A DNA stretch of 64,000 nt, taken from assembly GCA_015061035.1 (NCBI GenBank), contig SUXK01000009.1, positions 1-64,000 on the forward strand, given 5' to 3'. This document shows positions 26,817 through 35,191 of this stretch, piece by piece. The position numbers and the translations under genes are program-made. Each line of letters opens with the position of its first letter. Within the stretch, counting starts at the first letter, position 1. The notes below the pieces were generated by a model. It saw only the letters and a list, made by a program, of their open reading frames with translations, was not told the DNA's origin and ran no database searches. This DNA is from Bacteroidales bacterium. GTDB lineage: Bacteria; Bacteroidota; Bacteroidia; Bacteroidales; G3-4614.

Positions 26817-27527
26817 ATGAGCAAAGGAACTCTATATCTAATACCTGTAACGTTGGGAGATACCCCCATAGATAAGGTACTCCCTTCGGCAAACAGAGAG
26901 GTGATAGCATCAATAAAACACTTTATTGTAGAGGATATTCGTTCGGCACGAAGATTCTTGAAAAAATCTAACCCCGATATTGTTATAGATAACCTTACAT
27001 TCTATACCCTCAATGAACATACAAAAGGAGAGGATATAGGTGCATACCTAAATGCCATAAACGAAGGTTTGAATGTAGGGGTTATATCAGAGGCAGGCTG
27101 TCCTGCTATTGCCGATCCCGGAGCAGACGTTGTTGCCATTGCTCAGAAGCGAGGAGTAAAAGTAGTGCCTTTGGTAGGACCATCATCAATACTGATGTCG
27201 TTGATGGCCTCAGGATTTAACGGACAGAAGTTTACATTTAACGGCTATCTGCCCATTGAACAGAGTGAACGTACCAAAACAATAAAACTTTTGGAGCAAC
27301 GTGCTTACTCTGAAGATACTACACAGATATTCATTGAAGCCCCCTATCGCAACGCAAAACTTATTGCTGATTTGGTTAAGAGTTGCCGTCCGCAAACAAA
27401 ACTCTGTATAGCATCAGCCATCACTTGCGATGAAGAGTTTATTGTTACAAAACTTATAAAGGAGTGGGGTAAATCTCTCCCTGAGATTGGTAAAATACCT
27501 GCTATATATCTTATCTACAAAGGGTAG
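26817..27527 (+). CDS. SAM-dependent methyltransferase, RsmI-like
   Basis: A 236-residue tetrapyrrole-methylase-fold protein related to RsmI, which 2'-O-methylates 16S rRNA. It shows GTLYLIPVTLGD at the start, EDIRSARRFLKK, the SAM-site SEAGCPAIADPG and VPLVGPSSILMSLMASG, and the GYLP element. The frame is open from 26793, but MSKGTLYLIP at 26817 matches the family start and avoids overlap with the porin-like gene (stop 26803). This is the shorter divergent branch common in Bacteroidetes, so the target may not be the RsmI base. Confidence 0.85.
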   Translation: MSKGTLYLIPVTLGDTPIDKVLPSANREVIASIKHFIVEDIRSARRFLKKSNPDIVIDNLTFYTLNEHTKGEDIGAYLNAINEGLNVGVISEAGCPAIADPGADVVAIAQKRGVKVVPLVGPSSILMSLMASGFNGQKFTFNGYLPIEQSERTKTIKLLEQRAYSEDTTQIFIEAPYRNAKLIADLVKSCRPQTKLCIASAITCDEEFIVTKLIKEWGKSLPEIGKIPAIYLIYKG

Positions 27528-27597
27528 TTTTTAATGATAAATTAGTAATCATTTACTACTAATTATTAACTACTCTCTACTAACTGCTCTTTACTCT

Positions 27598-29139
27598 TTA
27601 AAACTCATCAGGGCGAGTTTGTAAAAAGGCTTCTTCGTCTCCTGCGTATGCTGATAATGATGAAGATGCGGATGGTGTAGATGTTGTTACGCCACTATTC
27701 ATGCCCGACTCTATATTAATAATTGAATCATCGTCAAGATTTTGGAAACGAGCATAATCTTTCTTAAACTTAAACCACACGCTACCAGTTGCACCATTAC
27801 GGTGTTTTGCAATAATCAACTCTGCCAATCCTTGTGTTGATCTACCATCTTGGTCAGTTAATATGCCATAGTATTCGGGTCGGTGAATAAAGCATACTAT
27901 ATCGGCATCTTGCTCAATTGCTCCTGACTCACGAAGGTCAGATAGTTGTGGGCGTTTGCCATCGCGGTTTTCACTCTGACGACTCAACTGCGACAATGCT
28001 ATAATAGGAATGTTCAACTCTTTTGCCAATCCTTTTAGCGAACGAGATATGGCACTAACCTCTTGCTCACGGCTACCAACCTTTAACGCTGTTTTGTCAT
28101 CTTTGCTGTTAAGTGTCATAAGTTGAAGGTAGTCAATTATAATCATACCAACGTTATGTTCTCTAACCAATCTACGAGCCTTACTGCGAAGTTCAAATAC
28201 CGATAGATTGGCAGTCTCATCAACATATATAGGAGCGTCCTCAAGTTCTTTAATCTTTGTCTGTAACTGAGTCATTTCGTGGTCATCTAACTTTCCACTA
28301 CGGAGTTTTTCTCCCTTTATCTCGCAAGTGTTTACAATTAAACGATTAACCAATTGAACATTTGCCATCTCTAATGAGAATAGAGCAACACCTGTTCCAT
28401 AATTCAGTGCCATATTTTTTGCCATTGATAGCGAGAATGCAGTTTTTCCCATAGCAGGACGGGCTGCAACAATTATAAGGTCAGACCTTTGCCATCCCGA
28501 TGTAATCTTGTCTAACTCGTGAAAACCTGTTTGAAGACCGCTTAATCCTGATTTTCGTTTCATTGCTTGTTGCAATAGGTTCATTGCTTCAGAGATTACA
28601 GGATTGATTTGTATAGCATCACGTTTGATATTCTCTTGTGATAGTTTAAACAGATCGGCTTCAGTTTGCTCCATAAGGGCGTCAATATCGTAAGTGTCGT
28701 CGTAGGCATTTGTCTGTATCTTCCCTGCATAAGCAATCAACTGGCGTGCCATGTATTTTTGAGCAACAATCTTTGCGTGGAACTCAATATTGGCGGCTGA
28801 ACTAACCTTTGATGTGAGGTTGTATATAGCATACTCTCCACCAACCTCTTCAAGTTTACCCATATTGCGTAACTTCTCAATTACTGTAAGCATATCAACA
28901 GGTAGCGACTTTTGAGTAAGTGCTAAAATAGCCTCGTATATGCTCTTGTGGGCAGGTTTGTAGAAACTGTCGGGTTGTAAAATATCACACACCTCAGAGA
29001 AGGCGTCTTTCTCTAACATTAATGCACCCAATATTGCCTCTTCAAGTTCTAAGGCTTGAGGTTGAAGTTTCCCCATCGCTGCAATAGCCGTGTCGGCATT
29101 GCGTGACGATTTATATCTGTTTGATTGTTCTCGTGCCAT
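27598..29139 (-). CDS. dnaB: Replicative DNA helicase DnaB
   Basis: A 513-residue hexameric helicase that unwinds DNA at the replication fork. The N-terminal primase-binding helical domain (about 25-130, PQALELEEAILGALMLEKDAF) is followed by the RecA-like core with Walker A ARPAMGKTAF near 226-235, a Walker B strand GMIIIDYLQLM, and LSQLSRQSENRDGKRPQLSDLRESGAIEQDAD. No intein. Typical length. Transcribed from a promoter at 29165-29194. The C-terminal 40 residues are Ser/Thr-rich and variable. Confidence 0.96.
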   Translation of the reverse strand: MAREQSNRYKSSRNADTAIAAMGKLQPQALELEEAILGALMLEKDAFSEVCDILQPDSFYKPAHKSIYEAILALTQKSLPVDMLTVIEKLRNMGKLEEVGGEYAIYNLTSKVSSAANIEFHAKIVAQKYMARQLIAYAGKIQTNAYDDTYDIDALMEQTEADLFKLSQENIKRDAIQINPVISEAMNLLQQAMKRKSGLSGLQTGFHELDKITSGWQRSDLIIVAARPAMGKTAFSLSMAKNMALNYGTGVALFSLEMANVQLVNRLIVNTCEIKGEKLRSGKLDDHEMTQLQTKIKELEDAPIYVDETANLSVFELRSKARRLVREHNVGMIIIDYLQLMTLNSKDDKTALKVGSREQEVSAISRSLKGLAKELNIPIIALSQLSRQSENRDGKRPQLSDLRESGAIEQDADIVCFIHRPEYYGILTDQDGRSTQGLAELIIAKHRNGATGSVWFKFKKDYARFQNLDDDSIINIESGMNSGVTTSTPSASSSLSAYAGDEEAFLQTRPDEF

Positions 29140-29164
29140 AATTATATACTCTTTTTACTATTTG

Positions 29165-29194
29165 CAAAGTTAATTTAGTTATGCAATATTACAA
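29165..29194 (-). promoter_or_regulatory. Promoter of dnaB
   Basis: Minus strand: TTG (29194-29192), about 19 bases, TAACTTTG (29172-29165). The start of transcription would be near 29158, 19 bases before the ATG. Confidence 0.65.
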
Positions 29195-29700
29195 CTATTT
29201 TTTTCTCTATCTTTTCAACACTTTTACAGTTGTTATCAACAACGATTGCGTAGCCATTTGAAATTTGAAAATAAAAATCTAAATAGAATTCCTTTGTTGT
29301 TCTCCGATTCTGTTTATCCCCAAAAAACTTTAATAAAATTTTTCTCGCGCGTGCGTTGTTGTGTGTGATATTATTATTTTCTTTTTATTTCTTTTTCTTT
29401 TATTTTATTTGCATCATTTTGTATTGCATTTGTATTGCATTTGCATTTTTCTTTTGATTTTCAAGAATTTGCAATTGCTCTATTTTATTACTTATAAAAC
29501 TTTTTCAGGAAATATAGAAAGCACAAAACTTCCATATTTGCCAAAGCAAAATAATATATAAAATTTCAGGTTATAGTGTTGGATTTATAAAATAATTACC
29601 CTGTATTAGGTAAAAAACATGTTTCATATGCAGTAGATTTTGTAAATTGAAAAAAACGATATATAAAGAGAAACTCCCACCTTTGCAATATGGTTAAAGC
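29195..29700. other. Gene-free AT-rich stretch with DnaA-box-like words
   Basis: No convincing gene. It holds TTTTCAACA (29212), TTATCAACA (29233) and TTATCCCCA (29314), each near the DnaA box TTATNCACA, then a CGCGCGTGCG core and a long T-rich tract with GCATTTGTATT iterated around 29410-29455. A replication origin is conceivable but unsupported by exact boxes. Confidence 0.3.
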
Positions 29701-29703
29701 AAA

Positions 29704-29730
29704 AGAGGTTATCCAAGTTGGATAACCTCT
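29704..29730 (-). terminator. Terminator of the tRNA unit
   Basis: Perfect 11-bp stem AGAGGTTATCC / GGATAACCTCT with a 5-nt loop, followed on the minus strand by TTTTGCTTT. It ends the tRNA-Gly/tRNA-Leu transcript. Confidence 0.9.
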
Positions 29731-29738
29731 CTTTCTTG

Positions 29739-29822
29739 TGTCCGGAATGAGACTCGAACTCACACGGCCGAACGGCCACTACCCCCTCAAAGTAGCGTGT
29801 CTACCAATTTCACCATCCGGAC
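29739..29822 (-). tRNA. tRNA-Leu (GAG)
   Basis: Minus strand folds as a class II tRNA: acceptor GTCCGGA / TCCGGAC, D arm GGTGAAATTGGTAGACAC, anticodon arm CTACT-TTGAGGG-GGTAG with anticodon GAG, long variable arm GGCCGTTCGGCC, T arm with GTTCGAGTC, discriminator A. CCA is not encoded. Confidence 0.95.
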
Positions 29823-29862
29823 ATCCTCTATTAAAAAACTCTTGCCTCTGCAAGAGTTGTTG

Positions 29863-29935
29863 AGCGAAAAACGGGACTCGAACCCGCGACCCTAACCTTG
29901 GCAAGGTTATGCTCTACCAACTGAGCTATTTTCGC
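29863..29935 (-). tRNA. tRNA-Gly (GCC)
   Basis: Minus strand: acceptor GCGAAAA / TTTTCGC, D arm AGCTCAGTTGGTAGAGC, anticodon arm AACCT-TGCCAAG-GTT region with anticodon GCC, T arm GCGGGTTCGAACCCGT, discriminator T. CCA is not encoded. Transcribed together with the tRNA-Leu 40 bases downstream. Confidence 0.95.
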
Positions 29936-30032
29936 ATTTGCGATGCAAAGATAGTGAAAGGTGAGCGCAGAATCAAACTTGTTTGAATTATGCCGAACCG
30001 TATCCTATTTTCGCATTTGCGATGCAAAGATA
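29926..30032 (-). repeat. 28-bp duplication of the tRNA-Gly promoter edge
   Basis: The 28 bases 29926-29953, covering the tRNA 5' end (10 nt) and the -7 box, recur exactly at 30005-30032, 79 bases away, which is about one tRNA-Gly unit. The upstream copy has the promoter and first 10 tRNA bases but no tRNA body after them. Confidence 0.8.
29946..29977 (-). promoter_or_regulatory. Promoter of tRNA-Gly/tRNA-Leu
   Basis: Minus strand TTTG (29977-29974), 20 bases, TATCTTTG (29953-29946), ending 10 bases before the tRNA-Gly 5' end. Confidence 0.75.
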
Positions 30033-30119
30033 TATCTTTTTTTTATACTTTGCAATACCCTTAGGAGATAATTAGGAATTTGAACTCTAATGACCTAAAA
30101 GACCTTGGAGAACTAACAA

Positions 30120-30719
30120 CTACTCCTCAAGGGTAATTGGTGAGTTCAGCATTTCGTAGAACTCTCTACGTTTTGCCTCATCATCAAATTTGCCACTATA
30201 TAGACATGTTGTGGTAACAGCGTTCTGTTTTTGTACACCACGCATCTGCATACACAAGTGTCGAGCCTCAACAACAACCATAACTCCGTTGTTAGGAACG
30301 TTCTCGTTAAAGGCCTCCAATATCTCTTGTGTCATTCGCTCTTGTAGTTGCAAACGGCGTGCAAATACTTCAACCAAACGAGCCAATTTACTTAATCCTA
30401 CAACCTTTTTATCGGGGATATAACCAATATGCACCTTTCCAAAGAATGGTAGCATGTGGTGTTCGCAAAGCGAATAGAACTCTATATCCTTAACAAGGAT
30501 AATTCTCTCTTTGCCTCCATACTCCTCCTCAAACTGAGCAGATAGTTTGTCGGCAGCCGACTTTCCGTAACCCGATACAAGATATTGCATTGCTCGGGCA
30601 ATTCTCTCGGGCGATTTTTTTAGTCCCTCTCTTTCGGGGTCTTCGCCTAAAAGTTCAATAATGGCTTTGTAATGCTCTGCTATTAACTGTTGTCTCTCCT
30701 CCGATGATAAGTTTTTCAT
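30120..30719 (-). CDS. folE: GTP cyclohydrolase I
   Basis: A 199-residue enzyme converting GTP to 7,8-dihydroneopterin triphosphate, the first step of folate synthesis. The zinc site is complete: Cys85 and His88 in CEHHMLPFFGKVHIGYIP and Cys156 in EARHLCMQMRG. SKLARLVEVFARRLQLQERMT is also typical. Length is normal. It is the last gene of a minus-strand run DUF1599 - DoxX/TpiA - SPOR - folE, an order I recall in Bacteroides. Confidence 0.96.
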   Translation of the reverse strand: MKNLSSEERQQLIAEHYKAIIELLGEDPEREGLKKSPERIARAMQYLVSGYGKSAADKLSAQFEEEYGGKERIILVKDIEFYSLCEHHMLPFFGKVHIGYIPDKKVVGLSKLARLVEVFARRLQLQERMTQEILEAFNENVPNNGVMVVVEARHLCMQMRGVQKQNAVTTTCLYSGKFDDEAKRREFYEMLNSPITLEE

Positions 30720-30745
30720 AATTAAGAAATTGCTTGGTTACAATT

Positions 30746-31198
30746 CTAATACTTTTCGATAATAATATCCTTTACAATTCGCATGTCAAGAATTTCAGGG
30801 AACTGTTTTTTAAGTTCTCTCAACTTAACGGCAGCCTCTTCGTACGAAATAAAGTTGCCTACTCTAACTCTCCAAAAGGGTGAGTTAAAGGTTACGTAAG
30901 TTGCCAATTCGGGATCCGACTCTTGTATTATTCTGGCTCGTTCGTATGCTTGGTCTTTTGCACGTTTCTGCATATTGTCTGAGAATACTTGTATTCGGTA
31001 GCCCGAAGTTAAACGGTCCTCAATGGCAGTTGTGTCGCGTTGCAAAAGTATATTAAACTCTACGGGTTGATTTACTATTACAACGGCTCCATTTTCGGGT
31101 TGTTGTAACTTGTCAATAATAGAGCCCTCTTTTGCCGATAGAGTGGATGCTACTATCAAAAGTAAAGTTGTTATTATGAATGTTGCTTTTACCTTCAT
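30746..31198 (-). CDS. SPOR-domain protein
   Basis: A 150-residue exported protein. A start at 31198 (MKVKATFIITTLLLIVASTLSA) gives a clean signal peptide; the frame is open further upstream to 31252 but without sense as a signal. After a short linker a SPOR domain runs from about residue 75 to the end (GYRIQVFSDNMQKRAKDQAYERARII and WRVRVGNFISYEEAAVKLRELKKQFPE). SPOR domains bind denuded glycan strands of peptidoglycan, so this is likely a periplasmic cell-wall protein. Lies between tpiA and folE in a conserved gene order. Confidence 0.88.
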   Translation of the reverse strand: MKVKATFIITTLLLIVASTLSAKEGSIIDKLQQPENGAVVIVNQPVEFNILLQRDTTAIEDRLTSGYRIQVFSDNMQKRAKDQAYERARIIQESDPELATYVTFNSPFWRVRVGNFISYEEAAVKLRELKKQFPEILDMRIVKDIIIEKY

Positions 31199-31335
31199 GC
31201 TCTTTTTTTGTTTTAAGAGGGAGGGGGAGAGTGTTAAGGTTATCCCTGACACTCAGCCCATCTCCCTGATTTATTTAGGTCTTATTATATAAACGTCTTA
31301 TATTTTTATGACCTCTCTTAAGCAAAAGGGTTTAA

Positions 31336-33522
31336 TTAAAATGCGTCAACTATACCCATGAATTGCTCAACATCAAGCGATGCTCCACCAATCAAACCAC
31401 CGTCAACGTCTTTGTTGGCGAACAACTCTTTTGCGTTAGAAGGTTTGCAACTTCCTCCGTAAAGAATACTTGTTGCTTCAGCAACCTCTTCGCCATATTT
31501 CTCTGCAACAGTTTTACGGATGAATGCGTGCATCTCTTGTGCTTGCTCAGCAGTAGCAGTTTTACCTGTACCAATTGCCCAAACTGGCTCGTATGCAAGA
31601 ATAATTTTGCTCCAATCCTCAGCAGTTAAGTTGAAAAGAGACTCCTCGATTTGTGCTTTAACAACCTCAAACTCTTTGCCTGCCTCACGCTCCTCAAGAA
31701 CCTCTCCAATACAGAAGATAACTTTAAGGTTGTTTGCCAACGCTAAAAGAACTTTCTCTTTAAGAATCTCTGCAGTCTCTCCGTAGTAAGCACGGCGCTC
31801 AGAGTGACCAAGGATAACATACTCAGCACCAGTTGAAGCAACCATAGCTGCAGAAACCTCACCTGTGTAAGCACCTGAAACTTTGTCAGCGCAGTTCTCT
31901 GCCGATACACCTAATTTTTTAGTATCAACAGTTGTTGCAATAGTTGCCAAGTGAATGAAAGGAGTACCTATGATAACATCGCAATTAGGAGTACGATCGT
32001 TCAAAGCTGCCTCAACTCCTTTTGCCAACTCTACACCCTCTTGAAGTGTTTTGTTCATTTTCCAGTTTCCTGCTACAATGTTTTTTCTCATCGTTTTAAA
32101 ATTTTTAGGTTTATAATTAGTATTATCTGAATCTTCACTATTATCAGTAGTTAAGTTTTCTTGTTCTGTTTCGCACGTAATTTTGCTGTTTGCGCTCTTC
32201 AGTGCAAACAACTTACGGCGTCTAACCCTTGCCTTCTCAACAAAGTGAGCCACCGCTTTCTGGCACAAATATAAGAATATTAAAGGTAATATGTATATTG
32301 TTGCCAAAATAATATAACGTTGATTTGCGTTATACTCCTCAATTTTTCCGAGTGGAGTCTTCTCAATATTAGTATTATAGTGGGTAATATCAATTAAATC
32401 ACGAGCAGCATATTTCCAATATAAAATACCATCTTTTATCATTGCAATAGCGGGATTACCCCTTGCTATGGTCTCAATAACGGTTTCATCCATAGTGTAG
32501 CAGGGGAGTGATATGCCCATTTCGTTCATACGTTCCGAGAACTCATTGGCATCAGGTGTGAGTATAAAAAAGTTATAAGAATGCTCAAAAGCATAGTCAT
32601 ATAAACTCAATATCTTGTCATCCCAACTATTATCGTAGTTCTTAACCGATGGAACTAATACCATAAATGAGTAGTTCTCATCCATTAAAATATCTTCGCT
32701 AATATCGGTATCGTTATCGTAGATATAAAAATCGAGAGTCTCGTTCATCTTTGCACCTTCGGGCAGGCGTTCAATTCTGTCAACAAATCGCCAAAGAGTG
32801 TCATTCATGGGAATATTATCAATAGTAAACTCTCTCTCTTGGCCATCCTTTTCGTAGATAAAAATGTACTCTGGTTGAATATCGCCTTGTTGCATTGCCT
32901 CTCTGATGTTAGTTCCACTCTTATAGGGACGGAAGTCAAGGATGGGTTGGTACATATACGACACTACCGATATTGATAATAGAAATAGTGCCGAAAAGAG
33001 TGTTGGTACCGAACGCATCTGCTTAGCATACAATGCAATTGCTTTGTGGTTATATAGTAGCAAAAATATTGACGCTGCGGTAAGTACAAGATTCTTATAA
33101 AAAGTTTGCCAATTACTTAACACAACCGCTTCGCCAAAACAACCGCAATCGTGAACAGGATTCTCAATAGCAAGATATAGGGTTAGCGGAGTCATTACAA
33201 GCATAGTAATGAGGGCAAGGGTGGGTGCAAGTTTTCTGTAACTGCCAAACAGAATAGCAAAACCAAGAATAAACTCAAATAGTGATAGTGCAACTGCCGA
33301 AGTTAGCGAGAAAGTAGCAACAAAATCGCTACCCAAAGGCGACGAGGGTGAAAGAAAATCAATGCCAAGAGCAACAAAATACTCTTTAAGTTTTATTGCC
33401 ACTCCAACAGGATCTACCCCCTTAACAAAGCCCGAAAATAAAAAAGTAAGTCCCACAACAATACGGCAAAGTATTACTATGGGCTTAATTATTTTTGGAG
33501 TTTTTTGAGAGTTATTCGCCAT
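31336..33522 (-). CDS. tpiA: DoxX-like membrane protein fused in frame to triosephosphate isomerase
   Basis: One uninterrupted 728-codon frame. Residues 1-477 are a DoxX/BT_3928-type protein: membrane helices in the first 200 residues, a globular thioredoxin-like stretch (about 205-385) and another helix near 405-425, then a polar Asn/Asp/Glu-rich tail. Residues 478-728 are a complete triosephosphate isomerase starting [13 protein letters not shown], with Lys488, GHSERR and [13 protein letters not shown]. In relatives these are separate adjacent genes. The junction [11 protein letters not shown] reads like an untranslated spacer that lacks a stop, so either a true fusion or tpiA translated from its own ATG at 32091 with read-through. 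As a fusion it would hold TIM at the inner membrane. Confidence 0.85.
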   Translation of the reverse strand: MANNSQKTPKIIKPIVILCRIVVGLTFLFSGFVKGVDPVGVAIKLKEYFVALGIDFLSPSSPLGSDFVATFSLTSAVALSLFEFILGFAILFGSYRKLAPTLALITMLVMTPLTLYLAIENPVHDCGCFGEAVVLSNWQTFYKNLVLTAASIFLLLYNHKAIALYAKQMRSVPTLFSALFLLSISVVSYMYQPILDFRPYKSGTNIREAMQQGDIQPEYIFIYEKDGQEREFTIDNIPMNDTLWRFVDRIERLPEGAKMNETLDFYIYDNDTDISEDILMDENYSFMVLVPSVKNYDNSWDDKILSLYDYAFEHSYNFFILTPDANEFSERMNEMGISLPCYTMDETVIETIARGNPAIAMIKDGILYWKYAARDLIDITHYNTNIEKTPLGKIEEYNANQRYIILATIYILPLIFLYLCQKAVAHFVEKARVRRRKLFALKSANSKITCETEQENLTTDNSEDSDNTNYKPKNFKTMRKNIVAGNWKMNKTLQEGVELAKGVEAALNDRTPNCDVIIGTPFIHLATIATTVDTKKLGVSAENCADKVSGAYTGEVSAAMVASTGAEYVILGHSERRAYYGETAEILKEKVLLALANNLKVIFCIGEVLEEREAGKEFEVVKAQIEESLFNLTAEDWSKIILAYEPVWAIGTGKTATAEQAQEMHAFIRKTVAEKYGEEVAEATSILYGGSCKPSNAKELFANKDVDGGLIGGASLDVEQFMGIVDAF

Positions 33523-34060
33523 ACTCTAACTTAATAAGTGCAAAAATAGAGTAGTTAATCATATCCATATAGTTGGCATCAACACCTTCCGAAACAAGGG
33601 TCTTACCTTCGTTATCCTCAATCTGTTTAGTTCTGTTGAGTTTGGTAAGAATAATATCAGTGTACGATGAAATTCTCATGCTACGCCAAGCCTCACCATA
33701 GTCGTGATTTTTAGCCAGCATCAAAGTAGTGGTCTCGGTAAGATATTTATCGTACAACTCAATAGCCTTTTCAGCAGAGATGTCCTCTTTGTCAGAGTGA
33801 CCCAACTCTAACTGAATAAGAGCGATAATTCCATAGTTTACAATGGCAATATATCCTGAACGAATATCCTCATCAACCAACGCTTCGCCACAAATCTCAA
33901 CACTGCGAATACGTTTTGCTTTAATAAAAATTTGGTCGGTAATAGATGTGGGACGCATAATACGCCACGATGCTCCGTAATCTTTAAGTTTCTTAACAAA
34001 GAGTTCTCTACAAACCGAAGTAATATGATTAAATTGTTCTACTGTATTTGCCATTGACAT
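33512..34060 (-). CDS. DUF1599 (Nmad1) domain protein
   Basis: A 182-residue cytoplasmic protein made of two similar halves: [19 protein letters not shown] (about 20-38) and [21 protein letters not shown] (about 115-135), each followed by KxxRxxxIE. This is the DUF1599 pattern, renamed nucleotide modification associated domain 1 in Pfam as I recall. Biochemical role unknown. It is first in the minus-strand run and overlaps the next gene by 11 bases, indicating coupling. ATG at 34060 or 34054. A dispersed hairpin element forms the end of its leader. Confidence 0.85.
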   Translation of the reverse strand: MSMANTVEQFNHITSVCRELFVKKLKDYGASWRIMRPTSITDQIFIKAKRIRSVEICGEALVDEDIRSGYIAIVNYGIIALIQLELGHSDKEDISAEKAIELYDKYLTETTTLMLAKNHDYGEAWRSMRISSYTDIILTKLNRTKQIEDNEGKTLVSEGVDANYMDMINYSIFALIKLEYGE

Positions 34061-34116
34061 TTAGTTTTTAGTTGTTAGTTTTCGGCTAACGCCGCCCCTA
34101 TGGGGGAGTTTTTAGA
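34060..34116 (-). repeat. Dispersed double-hairpin element, copy 2
   Basis: Minus strand: CCCC-CATA-GGGG, then CGGC-GTTA-GCCG (34094-34083), then AAAACTAACAACTA up to the DUF1599 ATG. Same architecture and position relative to a start codon as copy 1. Confidence 0.75.
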
Positions 34117-34193
34117 TAGAGTTGGGTATATAACCTATCATGTCCGCAGTTTTTAGTTATATAACTACTATTTACTCATTTCTAATTTAGTTA

Positions 34194-34201
34194 CAAAGAT
34201 A
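34194..34201 (-). promoter_or_regulatory. -7 box for the DUF1599 - folE run
   Basis: TATCTTTG on the minus strand; start of transcription about 34188, giving a 128-base leader containing the hairpin element. No well-spaced TTTG. Confidence 0.5.
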
Positions 34202-34248
34202 GTGCAAATTCGTGAGAAAAATGCAATAGCATCAAACATAAATTGACT

Positions 34249-34608
34249 CTATTTAGAGTCGTTATTCTCAAATGCACTGCCAAAACCCTCAATTAATGAA
34301 GGCAGACGTTTGCCAAACTCCTCGATAGTGTTTCCAAACTCCTCAATACCATGTTTAAGAATCATACCATTGTAACGGCCTATTGCTCTATCTATGGCAC
34401 TCTTCTCCTCTTGAGTGTATGTGTCATAATTCTCTTCATACTCCTTGAGAAGTTTGTTGTACTCCTCTTGCGATAGATTCCAATCCTCCTGACTCCACTC
34501 CTCGTGGTTTGTTTCAATATCACTTACGCACTCCTCAATCCTATTAGTCAAAGGTGCAGTACAAGATCCAATAAATAACAGAGGTGCTATTCCAATAAAA
34601 ATTTTCAT
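34249..34608 (-). CDS. Small lipoprotein
   Basis: A 119-residue lipoprotein: signal peptide MKIFIGIAPLLFIGSC with lipobox IGSC (Cys16). The mature part is helical and charged, with repeated Tyr/Glu/Gln (EEYNKLLKEYEENYDTYTQEE) and a C-terminal amphipathic helix around IEEFGKRLPSLIEGFGSAF. Family not recognised with certainty; similar small helical lipoproteins are frequent in Bacteroidales. Followed at 34188 by the promoter of the DUF1599 run, so it probably ends its own short transcript. Confidence 0.75.
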   Translation of the reverse strand: MKIFIGIAPLLFIGSCTAPLTNRIEECVSDIETNHEEWSQEDWNLSQEEYNKLLKEYEENYDTYTQEEKSAIDRAIGRYNGMILKHGIEEFGNTIEEFGKRLPSLIEGFGSAFENNDSK

Positions 34609-34663
34609 ATTCTCTCTTTCGTTTAAACTCTTTAAACTCTCTATGACCTTAAAATTCTAAACT

Positions 34664-35104
34664 CTACTCTTCATCACTATCAGAGCAGCACTTCAAATCC
34701 AAAGTACCAAGATAGTCGTCCCAATCTACGTCAATCTCAGAGTATATGGTAATAGGCAATAACTCAAATGATGCTAAAGCCTCATTAAGCATCTCGCCAA
34801 ACGCCCCAGTGTGTCGGCTGTAAAACACCCAAATACGTTTGCCTCCACCAGTATATATACCAGTGAGAATAGCAAGTTTATTCTTTTCCGCCCCAGAGCG
34901 AAGAGCATCACCAACACTCTCCATCAACTTAGCCTCCTCATCGGTAGGCATCCCATCACCGTTGTAACTCCAAGTAACCTCAATCCTGTTTTTAAACTTT
35001 CCGCTAACTCTAAAAGCCTCAATGTTATCTCTTCCGCTAATAATAATTGTTTTACCAACTTCATCCTCAGCCAAAGCAGTAAACCATACATCAGTAAGTT
35101 TCAT
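34664..35104 (-). CDS. DUF695-like protein
   Basis: A 146-residue cytoplasmic protein. It contains FRVSGKFKNRIEVTWSYNGDGMPTDEEAKLMES, GGGKRIWVFYSRHTGAFGEMLNEAL and a C-terminal acidic WDDYLGTLD, the layout of DUF695. Function unknown. It ends in Cys-Cys-Ser-Asp-Ser-Asp-Glu-Glu. It lies between the S46 peptidase and a small lipoprotein, all on the minus strand. Confidence 0.75.
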   Translation of the reverse strand: MKLTDVWFTALAEDEVGKTIIISGRDNIEAFRVSGKFKNRIEVTWSYNGDGMPTDEEAKLMESVGDALRSGAEKNKLAILTGIYTGGGKRIWVFYSRHTGAFGEMLNEALASFELLPITIYSEIDVDWDDYLGTLDLKCCSDSDEE

Positions 35105-35191
35105 ATAAATTAGAAATTAACATCTTGTACGAATAAATTAAAATCCCCCTCCCTACGAATAGAGAGGGGAAGTATATAGATTTTCTGTCAA

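Noticed and set aside
29361-29561. 66-codon open frame rich in Phe and Leu
   Set aside because: Product of a T-rich tract; no gene-like features.
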